Source of the DNA: Kangiella profundi
Lineage (GTDB): Bacteria > Pseudomonadota > Gammaproteobacteria > Enterobacterales > Kangiellaceae
Reading direction: 5' to 3'
DNA length: 64,000 nt
Assembly (NCBI RefSeq): GCF_002838765.1
Contig: NZ_CP025120.1
Location: 2,046,001 to 2,110,000 of the forward strand
Shown one piece after another: positions 17,158 to 26,217 of this stretch. The notes beneath the pieces were generated by a model that did not search any database, was not told the origin of the DNA, and saw only the letters and a list, made by a program, of their open reading frames with translations. A program made the position numbers and the translations under genes. Every line of letters begins with the position of its first letter. The first letter of the stretch is position 1.

Positions 17158-17209
17158 TTGTTAATGTTTATGAGCCCTAATCTCTCAGAGACTTAGCGCT
17201 CACGATCCT

Positions 17210-17238
17210 ATTTGGGGATAGCCTTATATTATTTCAAG
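17210..17238 (-). promoter_or_regulatory. Sigma-32 heat-shock promoter of ibpA
   Basis: On the minus strand a -35 element CTTGAAA (17232-17238) and a -10 element CCCCAAAT (17210-17217) are separated by 14 bases. This matches the sigma-32 consensus CTTGAAA-N11-16-CCCCATNT closely. The predicted transcript starts about 70 bases before the ibpA ATG, which leaves room for the thermometer. Confidence 0.88.
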
Positions 17239-17260
17239 ATACCAACTAAAAATATTAGAC

Positions 17261-17288
17261 AAAAAAATAGCCACCCGAAGATGGCTAT
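17261..17288 (-). terminator. Intrinsic terminator of the S9 peptidase gene
   Basis: Arms ATAGCCA and TGGCTAT enclose a seven-base loop. An A7 run on the left is the T run on the minus strand. It lies about 20 bases beyond the peptidase stop codon. Confidence 0.8.
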
Positions 17289-17307
17289 CAAGTTTTGATG
17301 GTTAAAG

Positions 17308-19278
17308 TTACTCGCCGATATGCTCTTCGAGGAAATCTAAAATTTTCTCAAAAGACTCAACACGGTACTCAACTTTCTGGAAACCGTGGCCATCTTCACG
17401 GTAGAAAGTATCATACTCTTTACCAGCTTCCTTCAGTTTTTCTTCCAAGAACTGTGCATTATCAAATGGAACCCTTACATCGTCCTCTCCATGCACTATT
17501 AAAAGTGAAGCTTTAAGTTTATCCACATGATAAGCAGGCGAGCGCTCACGAATTTTTTCTTTAGTATTTTCACCAATAACTTGAGTAATGTAGTTATCTC
17601 TTGCTTTAGAGTTGCCTCTAAAGGAATCTGCTTTTGTCCACTGAAGATCCATTTCATAGATACCAGCTTCTGGAATTGAACACTGATACAGGTCTGGCTC
17701 CTTAACCACTGCTTGCATTGAGGCATAACCTCCATAACTTCCACCATGAATACAAATACGGTCTTTGTCGGCTAGACCTTTCTCAATCGCCCAGAGAGTT
17801 GCATCGGTTAAGTCATCTTGCATCTTACCACCCCACTCTGCATCCCCTAGATCTCTAAAATCCTTACCATAGCCGCCTGAGCCACGGAAGTTCAACTGTA
17901 GAACAAGATAGCCGCGGTTAGCTAGTAGTTGTGCTCGCCAATCATAACCCCAACTATCCTTGACCCAATAAGGTCCACCGTGCGGGTACACCACCATTGG
18001 AAGCTTTTTTGGAGCTAATCCATTTGGAATGGTAATCTGCCCATACATTTTTAAACCATCACGAGATGTCATTATAAATGGTTCAACCGAGGCCATTTGC
18101 TCTGGCTTGATATGCGGCATAGAACTTGCAATGTATTTTGCTTTATTATTTTCTCGATTAAATAGGAAAAAATCGCCAGGGTTTTTATCACTATAAACTG
18201 CAACCATGGCTAACTTATTATCATCACTATAGCCTGTCATAATAATATCTTGCCCCTGAAAGCTGGCACGCAAAGATTTATGGAATGCAACCTCTCCAGC
18301 TACTGAGTCATCACTCAAGTAAAAATATTCAGGATATCCCGGCTCGTAAGTAACACCTATTACCTCTCCTTGAGCGCCATATAAACCGCCACCTATATCT
18401 ACATCCGGATGGCGATGCAGGAACTTAATTTTTCGTGATCTTAAATCAAGTTCAAACAACCCTGTGACGCCTTCATGGTCAAGATCATGGTTGGAAACAA
18501 AGTAAAATTTATCGTTTTTCAGGTTAAAACCAATACCACCTACAACAGGAATTCCCTCATGCTTTACAGGAAGCTTTAAGGTTGTCCAGTTACCCTGCAA
18601 ATCCTTAATATGGAGTCGTGATACATCATCGGTGATATCATCTTTGTTTACAGGGTCATACTCAACAGCAACTCTTGGCACTTCATTTAGATCCACATTA
18701 ATAGAGCGGATAACTGCATCTGAGCCGCCTACTGGCTTAGGAGAGTCACTGTTATAAAATAATTGCCCAGTGTAGACATCCATTCTGTGGAGTTTCATGC
18801 CACCTTTTTCAGTCCAATGAGACTTACCAATTAAAATTTTGTCATCATCATCTTTTAAACGGCTGATGTATCTGATGCCAGAACGCTGAAAATCCCATAG
18901 TTGGACGCGTTTAGTGCCATCAATATTACCAGCGACCAGCCGATAATCTTTATCAGCACCATCCCATAATCCAGTGATATTACTAGCACGCATTAGTACG
19001 CGCTCGTTATTTACCCAAAAAAAGAAGTCTACTTGTCGTTCATCACCAACATCAAATGAAGTTAAAATTTTATTATCGGCAATATTCATTACTGCCAATT
19101 TAACTTCAGAACCATCTTCGTAGGTAAAGGCAATATGTTCACCATCCGGCGATACTTTTGCACTTTTGAACTGAGATTTTTTAGCGAAATCCTCGATGGG
19201 AATTATTTTTGAGTGGGCGGCGCCTGTTATAAAAAGTGCGGCTGCCAGAGTAATTAATAAATTAAAAAGCTGTTTCAT
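17308..19278 (-). CDS. Secreted S9-family serine peptidase (acylaminoacyl-peptidase / prolyl-oligopeptidase type)
   Basis: The 656-residue protein has a signal peptide (MKQLFNLLITLAAALFITGAAHS), a beta-propeller domain of about 370 residues with repeated strands such as KVSPDGEHIAF, and a C-terminal alpha/beta-hydrolase. The catalytic triad is Ser514 in HGGSYGGYASM, Asp600 in HGEDDVRV and His631 in EDGHGF. It probably cleaves short peptides in the periplasm. It is a single gene with its own terminator. A second S9 enzyme at 27795 and an M28 peptidase at 30416 show a strong peptide-feeding lifestyle. Confidence 0.93.
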   Translation of the reverse strand: MKQLFNLLITLAAALFITGAAHSKIIPIEDFAKKSQFKSAKVSPDGEHIAFTYEDGSEVKLAVMNIADNKILTSFDVGDERQVDFFFWVNNERVLMRASNITGLWDGADKDYRLVAGNIDGTKRVQLWDFQRSGIRYISRLKDDDDKILIGKSHWTEKGGMKLHRMDVYTGQLFYNSDSPKPVGGSDAVIRSINVDLNEVPRVAVEYDPVNKDDITDDVSRLHIKDLQGNWTTLKLPVKHEGIPVVGGIGFNLKNDKFYFVSNHDLDHEGVTGLFELDLRSRKIKFLHRHPDVDIGGGLYGAQGEVIGVTYEPGYPEYFYLSDDSVAGEVAFHKSLRASFQGQDIIMTGYSDDNKLAMVAVYSDKNPGDFFLFNRENNKAKYIASSMPHIKPEQMASVEPFIMTSRDGLKMYGQITIPNGLAPKKLPMVVYPHGGPYWVKDSWGYDWRAQLLANRGYLVLQLNFRGSGGYGKDFRDLGDAEWGGKMQDDLTDATLWAIEKGLADKDRICIHGGSYGGYASMQAVVKEPDLYQCSIPEAGIYEMDLQWTKADSFRGNSKARDNYITQVIGENTKEKIRERSPAYHVDKLKASLLIVHGEDDVRVPFDNAQFLEEKLKEAGKEYDTFYREDGHGFQKVEYRVESFEKILDFLEEHIGE

Positions 19279-19457
19279 GACGTTCCTCTAGCCATTGTTC
19301 GAATTATAAAAACCTGTCCACAATAAAGTGATTCAATGTATTTGTATAGCTTGGTTTTGTATCAAATCAAGCTGGTTTATGTCGTTTATTGATTTATAAG
19401 TAGCAGTAAGCCTAACCACTGAGAGAATCTGAGATATTTCTTTGCCAAGGTGATTTT

Positions 19458-20294
19458 TTATTTTTTCTTTTCTGCCAGTTTTTGTAACACCAAACCTACC
19501 GCAAAATTACCGAAGGTCGCTGTGATGTGGGTAGCAGATCCCATTCCAACATCACAGGCCATTCTTAAGGCTCTATCTGAATCAGGTTTGGCTTGAGTAA
19601 TACCGCCGCCTGGCAATGGATACGAGAGTTGTTCAGTAGAGTAAACACAGGGGACTTGATATTTGCGCTTGGGATTGCTGGAAAAGCCATAGTCATAGCG
19701 CAGAATGGAGCGTGTTTTAGCCAGCAATGGGTCATTGTGGGTTCGCGTCAAATCGGCAATAGTGATTTGGGTTGGATCGATTTGTCCACCAGCACCACCG
19801 ACACAAACAATACGGATCTTGTTACGCTTACAGAATCGGATCAGTGCGGCCTTGCTGCGCGCACTGTCAATAGCATCAACAACGTAATCAAATTCAGTAG
19901 AAATATAATCCCTGACATTATCAGGCTTGAGCAAATCTTCAATGATAGTGACCTTACAATCTGGGTTAATCTGTTCGATTCGTTCCTTCAATACTTCGGC
20001 CTTTCCTTGACCAATGGTGTTTTCCAGCGCCACCAGTTGGCGATTGATATTGGACTCGCTAACTTCATCTGGATCAATCATGGTGATTTTTCCAATACCT
20101 GAACGCGCCAACGACTCAACAGCCCATGACCCGACACCACCAACGCCAATGACACAGACATGAGATTGCTGAAAATTGTCCAATGCTTTCTGCCCATAAA
20201 GTCGGGCAATTCCGCCAAATCGAATATTCACAAGAAGGTTTGCTTTAAGAAAGATGTCACGATTATAGCAAGCGATGCGTCGATTAGTTAACAC
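19458..20294 (-). CDS. tcdA: tRNA threonylcarbamoyladenosine dehydratase
   Basis: TcdA converts t6A37 in tRNA to the cyclic form ct6A, using ATP. It belongs to the E1-like (ThiF) superfamily. RFGGIARLYGQKAL, the nucleotide-binding GVGGVGSWAVESLARSG, NINRQLVAL and the C-terminal SATHITATFGNFAVGLVL all match E. coli TcdA. The first 20 residues (MLTNRRIACYNRDIFLKANL) are unlike the family and an internal start is possible, but no better ATG is present before the conserved region; a GTG at residue 22 is the alternative. Confidence 0.94.
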   Translation of the reverse strand: MLTNRRIACYNRDIFLKANLLVNIRFGGIARLYGQKALDNFQQSHVCVIGVGGVGSWAVESLARSGIGKITMIDPDEVSESNINRQLVALENTIGQGKAEVLKERIEQINPDCKVTIIEDLLKPDNVRDYISTEFDYVVDAIDSARSKAALIRFCKRNKIRIVCVGGAGGQIDPTQITIADLTRTHNDPLLAKTRSILRYDYGFSSNPKRKYQVPCVYSTEQLSYPLPGGGITQAKPDSDRALRMACDVGMGSATHITATFGNFAVGLVLQKLAEKKK

Positions 20295-20377
20295 ACTGAA
20301 GGACTTAGCAGTGGGTTTTTAACAATAAAATGCTTAGAATAGCGACAACTAACAACCATAGGTTTAGAGGGTAAACT

Positions 20378-21136
20378 ATGAAATTTAATAAATTATTCCT
20401 GGCAACCACCATTTTAGCGACTTCAAGCATTGCTTCAGCTGATGTCATTGGTGTCTATGCAGGTGCACAAAAGTGGAACTATGATATCGATGGTTATGTA
20501 AGAACTGGCTCCGAAAATATCGATTTTAATGATGACTTAGGCTATGACGATAGCGACGACAATAGTTACTTTGTAGCTTTAGAGCATCCAATTCCAGTTC
20601 TGCCTAATATCAAAATCCAGCAGAACAATCTTGAGGGTCAAGGCCGTGGTACCGCCAGTCAGAACTATACGTTTGGCTCTGTTCCGTTTTTAGCAGGAAC
20701 ACCAACAGTTTCTAACTATGACTTCAGCAATACCGATTACACTCTATACTATGAAATTCTTGATAACTGGGTAAATCTCGATCTTGGTATTACGGGAAAG
20801 CAATTTGATGGTTTTGTAGACGTTGGCGTTGAGGTAACAACTGGAGGCCCAATAGTTTCAAGAGTTGATTTTAAAGGCACAGTGCCAATGCTATACGGCA
20901 AAGCACAGTTTGACTTACCATTAACTGGCTTTAATGTAGGCAGCACCATGAACATCGGCCAAACTACTGATGATAAAATCAATGACTATACTTTGTATTT
21001 TGGATATGAAGGTGAGACAGGCTTTGGTTTTGAAGTAGGTTACCGCAACTTCACGGTAGAATTTGATAACTTTGATGACTTATCAACAGACTTCACTTTC
21101 GACGGTTACTACGCCAGCTTGAATTTCCATTTCTAG
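20378..21136 (+). CDS. TIGR04219-type outer-membrane beta-barrel protein
   Basis: The 252-residue protein has a signal peptide ending ASA, then GVYAGAQKWNYDIDGYV, alternating hydrophobic and aromatic strands, and a C-terminal phenylalanine (YYASLNFHF) as expected for barrel assembly. The pattern and length match the TIGR04219 family of small outer-membrane proteins common in marine gammaproteobacteria; its function is unknown. The acidic loop DFNDDLGYDDSDDN is notable. A GAGGGT-like site precedes the ATG. It is monocistronic, with a REP-like palindrome immediately downstream. Confidence 0.8.
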   Translation: MKFNKLFLATTILATSSIASADVIGVYAGAQKWNYDIDGYVRTGSENIDFNDDLGYDDSDDNSYFVALEHPIPVLPNIKIQQNNLEGQGRGTASQNYTFGSVPFLAGTPTVSNYDFSNTDYTLYYEILDNWVNLDLGITGKQFDGFVDVGVEVTTGGPIVSRVDFKGTVPMLYGKAQFDLPLTGFNVGSTMNIGQTTDDKINDYTLYFGYEGETGFGFEVGYRNFTVEFDNFDDLSTDFTFDGYYASLNFHF

Positions 21137-21143
21137 TCTGTTT

Positions 21144-21168
21144 GGGGCGAGTGCATATTCGCCCCTAC
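21144..21168. repeat. REP-like palindrome, copy A
   Basis: Arms GGGGCGA and TCGCCCC flank GTGCATAT, followed by TAC. It lies between the convergent ends of the outer-membrane protein gene and ampG and overlaps the end of ampG slightly. It shares its layout with three other copies in the window. Confidence 0.65.
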
Positions 21169-22559
21169 TCTTCTTCATTAGACTTTAATAACTTCTCTCG
21201 ATACATCAACGCCATCACCAGGATTACGGCTGGAATCCCTAAGAAAGCAGTGTAAATAAAGAAAAGCTCATAACCCCAGCGATCGATATCTGCGCCACTG
21301 AATCCGCCAAGAATCTTACCGACCAATGTCATCAATGACGTATAGAGAGCATATTGAGTAGCGGTAAACTCTTTATTCACTAATGTCGCGAAATAGGCCA
21401 TCAAAACACCTTGAGCGAAACCTCCTGCCAAGTTGTCCGCACTAATTACGGCAATCAGTAGCTCATTACTTTTAGGCAAAGTAGCCATATGGGCAAACAG
21501 TAAATTAGTCATCATAACCAGTAATGCACCGGTATAAAGACACCTTAATATACTGACCCTATTAACGGCTATCCCGCCAATAAAAGCTCCAACAATGGTC
21601 ATTATTAAGCCATAAACTTTCGAAATCTCAGCAATCTCGGTTTTGCTGAAGCCCATATCGTCATAGAAGACATTGGTCATGACCCCCATGACTAGATCGC
21701 TTACTCGAAAAGCCATGATAAAGGCAATGATGACCAGCCCCCACCACCTGAACCGGATAATAAAATCGACAAAAGGTGAAATAATGGCTCGGATGATATG
21801 CTGAGAAACACTACTATGCTGAATGAAATCTTTCAATCGTGTGCTGGTTGCGGGAACGATATTTAGTAAACGATTAGTTACTCGGTGATCCAGCTCTGAG
21901 TGGCCAATAGCTTTTTCAACATGAGGTGGTTCCGGCGACAATAACCAGCCAATAAGCCCGATACTCATGCACAGCGCCATAATTTTATAGCTTACTTCCC
22001 AGTTGCCGCCAATTTCTGCGTCGGCAAGAATCAATGCACCAGCACCGGCGGCTATCATTGCCAGGCGGTAACCCATAATATACATGGCTGACGCTGCACC
22101 CTGCTTCTTATCATCGACACTTTCAACCCGGAAGGCATCGATTACGATATCCTGAGTTGCTGACAAGAATGCAGTAACGATTGCAAAACCGAGAATCATT
22201 GCCGTATTGACCGCTGCATCGGTAATCGCTATCGCCGACAGGCAGGCTGTGATACCGACCTGAGCCACAAACAGCCAGCTGCGTCGTTTCCCAAACAGCT
22301 TATCCAGAAATGGAATTTTTAAATTATCAACTAATGGAGCCCATAGCACTTTGATGGAATACGCCAGACCAATCCATGATGCATAGCCAATATCGCTGCG
22401 TGTGATTCCAGCATCTTTTAGTAGCAGTGAAAATGTCCCCATCACCAATAAAAAGGGTAAACCGGCAGAAAAACCGAGCAGCAGCATGCGGATAACTTCC
22501 GGATGGAAGTAAACGAAGCCTTTCACATAAGATTGAAGTTTTATTGTGTTATTTTTCAC
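21165..22559 (-). CDS. ampG: AmpG-type muropeptide permease (MFS)
   Basis: AmpG imports anhydro-muropeptides from the periplasm for cell-wall recycling. The 464-residue protein has about 12-14 membrane segments. It carries family motifs such as LGFSAGLPFLLVMGTFSLLL, GLAYSIKVLWAPLVDN, SATQDIVIDAFRVE and GFAQGVLMAYFATLVNKEFTATQYALYTSL (in two parts). The start is a GTG only 18 bases from the neighbouring divergent frame, with no clear ribosome site, so the exact N-terminus is uncertain. Confidence 0.92.
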   Translation of the reverse strand: MKNNTIKLQSYVKGFVYFHPEVIRMLLLGFSAGLPFLLVMGTFSLLLKDAGITRSDIGYASWIGLAYSIKVLWAPLVDNLKIPFLDKLFGKRRSWLFVAQVGITACLSAIAITDAAVNTAMILGFAIVTAFLSATQDIVIDAFRVESVDDKKQGAASAMYIMGYRLAMIAAGAGALILADAEIGGNWEVSYKIMALCMSIGLIGWLLSPEPPHVEKAIGHSELDHRVTNRLLNIVPATSTRLKDFIQHSSVSQHIIRAIISPFVDFIIRFRWWGLVIIAFIMAFRVSDLVMGVMTNVFYDDMGFSKTEIAEISKVYGLIMTIVGAFIGGIAVNRVSILRCLYTGALLVMMTNLLFAHMATLPKSNELLIAVISADNLAGGFAQGVLMAYFATLVNKEFTATQYALYTSLMTLVGKILGGFSGADIDRWGYELFFIYTAFLGIPAVILVMALMYREKLLKSNEEE

Positions 22560-22597
22560 TATAAGATGGTTTTTATTTGGTTAATTCACTATTTAGC

Positions 22598-23872
22598 ATG
22601 ATTTCTATTCTCGGGGCCGGCGCCATCGGCCAGCTGCTAGCTCATAAACTAACTGATGCCTCAGTCGAATGCCAGCTTATTGTCAGCGATACTGATAAAT
22701 ACTCCTCACAGAACTGGCAGTTCTGTGATCTCGACAAGAATATCAGAGTTAATCAACTTAGCAGCTCGTCCGCCAGTGAAACATCCCTTTTAGAAATTGT
22801 TTTTGTCTGCGTTAAGACGCCTCAACTAAGAGAAGCTCTGGACTCCATCAAGCATCGTTTAAGTGACCATAGCCAGCTGGTTTTGTTCCAAAATGGTATG
22901 GGTCATGAAGACATCGCCAAGCATTTTGTATCTGAGCAGAATATATTCTTTGCCAGCAATACTCATGGTGCTTATCGAGAGTCTAGTCAAAACCTGGTTT
23001 ATGCAGGTGCAGGACAAATTATTGTAGGAGCCTTAAATCAACAGTCTCCACCTAAATGGTTTAATCAATTGAGTGAGGTCAACAGCGGATTAGAATTTGA
23101 ATGGGTCAATGACATAAGGCCCATACTTTGGCGTAAGCTACTGATCAATGCCGTTATCAACCCCTTAACCGCTATCCATCGCTGTAAAAACGGTGAACTT
23201 ATAAATGAGCAATACCAGCCTCAGTTGCTTGCACTCATTGATGAAACCCGCCGGTTCGCAAAGGAAATGAAATTCGGCTTTGCAGAAGATATAAAAGCCA
23301 TCATTCTCGATGTCATAAAGCAAACTGCAAACAATTATTCTTCCATGTATCAGGATGTTGTTGCAGAAAGAACGACTGAAATTGATGCCATTAATGGCTA
23401 TTTGCTGGATCAGATGGAAAACAAACAATTCCATGCCCCGCATCACTGGGCTTTATGGAGTCAGTTTCATGTTTTGTATCCGCCTTTAAAGCACCAGGCA
23501 GAGGAAAAGTCTAAAGAGTTTGATCAGCTCACCTACCATGTCACTCAGGAGCATGGCACCGAACGGCCTTTTACTGGTCAATACAACATGCACCATGAAC
23601 AAGGAAGCTATAAGTGTGTGTGCTGTGGCTCAGTGCTATTCGATGATAAGGGTAAATTTGAGTCAGGTTGCGGTTGGCCTAGTTTCGATCGTGCTCAGAA
23701 TAATAAAGCCATCGCCTACCGAGTGGATAACAGCCATAATATGCAACGCGTTGAAATTCTCTGCGCGCAGTGCGGCTCGCACCTTGGGCATGTTTTCGAG
23801 GATGGGCCAACTGAAACAGGTCAGCGCTATTGCGTAAACTCAGTGAGCCTGGACTTTGAGCCTGCCAATTAA
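22598..23872 (+). CDS. Fusion of ketopantoate reductase (PanE-like) and methionine-R-sulfoxide reductase (MsrB)
   Basis: One uninterrupted frame encodes two enzymes. Numbered from a TTG at 22577 (the ATG at 22598 is residue 8), residues 8-303 are PanE-like: the nucleotide loop GAGAIG, NAVINPLTAIHRCKNGEL, the catalytic Lys187 in LWRKLL and Glu268 in TEIDAINGYLL. Residues 312-431 are a complete MsrB: zinc cysteines C347/C350 and C396/C399, GTERPFTG, GCGWPSFD, and the catalytic Cys419 in RYCVNS. No good internal start precedes the MsrB part. PanE makes pantoate for coenzyme A with NADPH; MsrB repairs oxidised methionine. The gene starts 38 bases from divergent ampG. Confidence 0.9.
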   Translation: MISILGAGAIGQLLAHKLTDASVECQLIVSDTDKYSSQNWQFCDLDKNIRVNQLSSSSASETSLLEIVFVCVKTPQLREALDSIKHRLSDHSQLVLFQNGMGHEDIAKHFVSEQNIFFASNTHGAYRESSQNLVYAGAGQIIVGALNQQSPPKWFNQLSEVNSGLEFEWVNDIRPILWRKLLINAVINPLTAIHRCKNGELINEQYQPQLLALIDETRRFAKEMKFGFAEDIKAIILDVIKQTANNYSSMYQDVVAERTTEIDAINGYLLDQMENKQFHAPHHWALWSQFHVLYPPLKHQAEEKSKEFDQLTYHVTQEHGTERPFTGQYNMHHEQGSYKCVCCGSVLFDDKGKFESGCGWPSFDRAQNNKAIAYRVDNSHNMQRVEILCAQCGSHLGHVFEDGPTETGQRYCVNSVSLDFEPAN

Positions 23873-23899
23873 TACTTAGACTTCATTAAAGAGAAAAGT

Positions 23900-24409
23900 A
23901 TGACACGTACCATTCAACTATTAATCTTCTGCGCCTTGACGGTTCTGGCAATCAGCGGCTGCCAGACTGCACCATCTGAATCTAATCAAAAACCAACTAT
24001 TCTGGTGGGCGATATCAGCTACACGGATGTAATAAAAACTTATCCCTATTTCCTGGCTGCTAATTCCAACCTAAAAGCATCCCCAGCTTCTATTGAGCAA
24101 CTAAAGTCAATTTCTGAGCCCACCCATCTAACGGTTTACTTTGGGGTCTGGTGTCATGACAGTATTCGAGAGGTTCCTCAGTTGATGCAGCTATTGGAAG
24201 AGATCAATAACCCCAATATCAGCTATCAGTTGATTTCTTTGGATAAGAGAAAGCAGGAACCACAGGGCAGAGCGAAAGCCAATGAAGTTCTTTACACGCC
24301 GACTATCGTGGTTTATCAAAACCAAGAAGAGTTAGGAAGAATCATAGAAAAGCCTGAGCAGGATCTGGCAAGCGATCTGGTGAAGATACTATCCACCACC
24401 AATCATTAA
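23900..24409 (+). CDS. Thioredoxin-fold lipoprotein
   Basis: The 169-residue protein has a lipobox (LAISGC, lipid on Cys21) and a thioredoxin-like domain from about residue 70. It contains VYFGVWCHDSIREVPQL, with a single active-site cysteine in WCHDS instead of CxxC, and the cis-proline strand YTPTIVVYQN. The missing second cysteine argues against a classical disulfide oxidoreductase. It follows the PanE-MsrB gene by 27 bases on the same strand and may be co-transcribed, which would link it loosely with methionine sulfoxide repair. Confidence 0.78.
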   Translation: MTRTIQLLIFCALTVLAISGCQTAPSESNQKPTILVGDISYTDVIKTYPYFLAANSNLKASPASIEQLKSISEPTHLTVYFGVWCHDSIREVPQLMQLLEEINNPNISYQLISLDKRKQEPQGRAKANEVLYTPTIVVYQNQEELGRIIEKPEQDLASDLVKILSTTNH

Positions 24410-24420
24410 ATCTCTTTATT

Positions 24421-25110
24421 TTAATTTAATCGTATCGCTTCAAAGCCTGAGCGACTTCTTAGCCAAGGCTGTATATCAGGAAATGACTTTGCCAGTCCTG
24501 CTATCAGTTGCTCGGCTTGCTGTTTAGATTTCAATTGATCAAACACTACAGTATAAAATAGCTGTCCCTTTACTTTTGTCCGAACCACACTGGCTCGATG
24601 TGACAAAGTATGATTAAGAGTATCAGCAAAAGATTGAGCCTGAGCTTGTGAGTTATAGGCCGCCAATTGAAGGACTTTAGGGTATTTCTTTTGGGATGGC
24701 TGTTCTTTTGTTATGGCGGGTTTAACAGCTTCAGAACCTGCTTCCTGTTCTAGTTCAACCTCTTGTTCAGTTTTTTTCTCAATCGTATCCTCTTCAGTAA
24801 GCAAGCCTAGCTTTGCTCCTTGCACCAATACTGGTGTATCAACTTGCTTTTGTGGATCAAGCTGTAACTCATCAGTGCCCTCAGCCTCTGGATCAGGAAT
24901 CGTTTTCCAGAATCGATAATAACTAAGCCCCAAAACCTCTTTATTCTCCGCGCAACGCCAGCTTTTCTTATCTCCTGGAGCACAATACCAGTATTGATCT
25001 TCACCATCCGACTTTACGCCTTCACCATCAGGAGTACTGGCACAGGAACTAACAAGAAGAGCAAGACTTATGGCCGAGAGGCGCAATTTTAGGGAAGTGT
25101 TCAAATTCAT
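24421..25110 (-). CDS. SPOR-domain lipoprotein
   Basis: I start at the ATG at 25110 because it leads directly into a lipoprotein signal (MNLNTSLKLRLSAISLALLVSSCAS, lipidated at SSC); the frame extends 13 codons upstream. A cysteine-containing segment (YWYCAPGDKKSWRCAEN) follows, then an acidic low-complexity linker rich in glutamate. The C-terminal 75 residues match a SPOR peptidoglycan-binding domain (KVLQLAAYNSQAQAQSFADTL, TVVFDQLKSKQQAEQLIAGL). SPOR proteins bind denuded septal glycan, so a cell-envelope role is likely. Confidence 0.78.
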   Translation of the reverse strand: MNLNTSLKLRLSAISLALLVSSCASTPDGEGVKSDGEDQYWYCAPGDKKSWRCAENKEVLGLSYYRFWKTIPDPEAEGTDELQLDPQKQVDTPVLVQGAKLGLLTEEDTIEKKTEQEVELEQEAGSEAVKPAITKEQPSQKKYPKVLQLAAYNSQAQAQSFADTLNHTLSHRASVVRTKVKGQLFYTVVFDQLKSKQQAEQLIAGLAKSFPDIQPWLRSRSGFEAIRLN

Positions 25111-25222
25111 GATGGTATGGCTTCGATCCTTGCGGTACCTTGTTTGCAAATGGAATGAGTTAAGACTAACTCAGTTAGCCACACCTGAAAAGGACTAAAA
25201 CTCTAGCGGCAACTAATGCAGA

Positions 25223-26056
25223 CTAGTTTTCGAGGGATTTTATGACTGGCTTTTTATTAAGGTACAGTTGCAAACGCACCTGATAATAATCAACCAGCTT
25301 GTCGCATTTCTCACAGTCATCATGCGAAGCCAGCTCTATAACCTTCAACTGGGTAGCGGTAGCTTTATCAAATTGTCCATTTGCTGCATAGGCGGCAGCC
25401 AGTGTATCGAGATAGCCATGACTTTCTGGATATTTCTCAATAACCTGCAAGGCAAGCGCTAGTCCCTGCTCTGGATCAAATAACTCAGTCCCCTGACTGA
25501 CTACCTTAAGCCAGGCAAGGTTATTCATTGCCTGATAACTGCCCTGCTCTACCGCCAGCTGATACCAGTAAACCGCCTCATTGAAACTTTTACGGCCTTC
25601 GATATAGCCAAAATAAAAAGTATTGCCCATCCAGTATTGAGCGACTTTGTCACCTTGCTCAGCAAAGTTTTGCATAGTCTTAAGCGCATCCTGCTTTTGC
25701 TGGAGGCTAACTGAGTCATCCTTGGTGGTTAGAAAATAAATGGCGTTATGGAATTCTGCTTTCTGGTAACCTTGACGCGCGGAACGTTTCATCCACTTAG
25801 AAGCTTCCTGACTATCAACCTCAACCCCGAGTCCGCGGTACAACATCATGGCGTAATGATATTGAGCCGATTCATCACCAGACTTAGCACCTTTCTTGCA
25901 GTACTTTGCAGCAATCTTGTAACTTTTTGCATGATAATGCTGCTCACAGCGCTTCACATCTTCAGGCGATGCGCCGCATGCTGCCAGCATTAAAGCGAAC
26001 AGTCCAAGCAAGCCAACAAGTAGGCCAAGTTGATAAGAGTTTGACAGTTTTTTCAT
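25223..26056 (-). CDS. Sel1-repeat lipoprotein
   Basis: From the ATG at 26056 the protein has a lipoprotein signal (MKKLSNSYQLGLLVGLLGLF then ALMLAAC) and several Sel1-like TPR repeats, for example SAQYHYAMMLYRGLGVEVDS, VAQYWMGNTFYFGYIEG and NEAVYWYQLAVEQGSYQAMNNLAWL. Such repeats mediate protein contacts. No ribosome site clearly separates this ATG from the one nine bases upstream. It is a single gene; the partner is unknown. Confidence 0.8.
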   Translation of the reverse strand: MKKLSNSYQLGLLVGLLGLFALMLAACGASPEDVKRCEQHYHAKSYKIAAKYCKKGAKSGDESAQYHYAMMLYRGLGVEVDSQEASKWMKRSARQGYQKAEFHNAIYFLTTKDDSVSLQQKQDALKTMQNFAEQGDKVAQYWMGNTFYFGYIEGRKSFNEAVYWYQLAVEQGSYQAMNNLAWLKVVSQGTELFDPEQGLALALQVIEKYPESHGYLDTLAAAYAANGQFDKATATQLKVIELASHDDCEKCDKLVDYYQVRLQLYLNKKPVIKSLEN

Positions 26057-26217
26057 CAGGGTCATTTACAATGCACAGCAGTTGCTCAATAGAGCAGTAT
26101 TAACAAAACGCATAACGCTAATAAGGGCTAAATCAGCACCTAACAAGCAATAGGGACTGTATTATCGTTAAACTATGCGTAAAATGCACCCTAAACACAG
26201 TAAAACAAGAGGATTTT

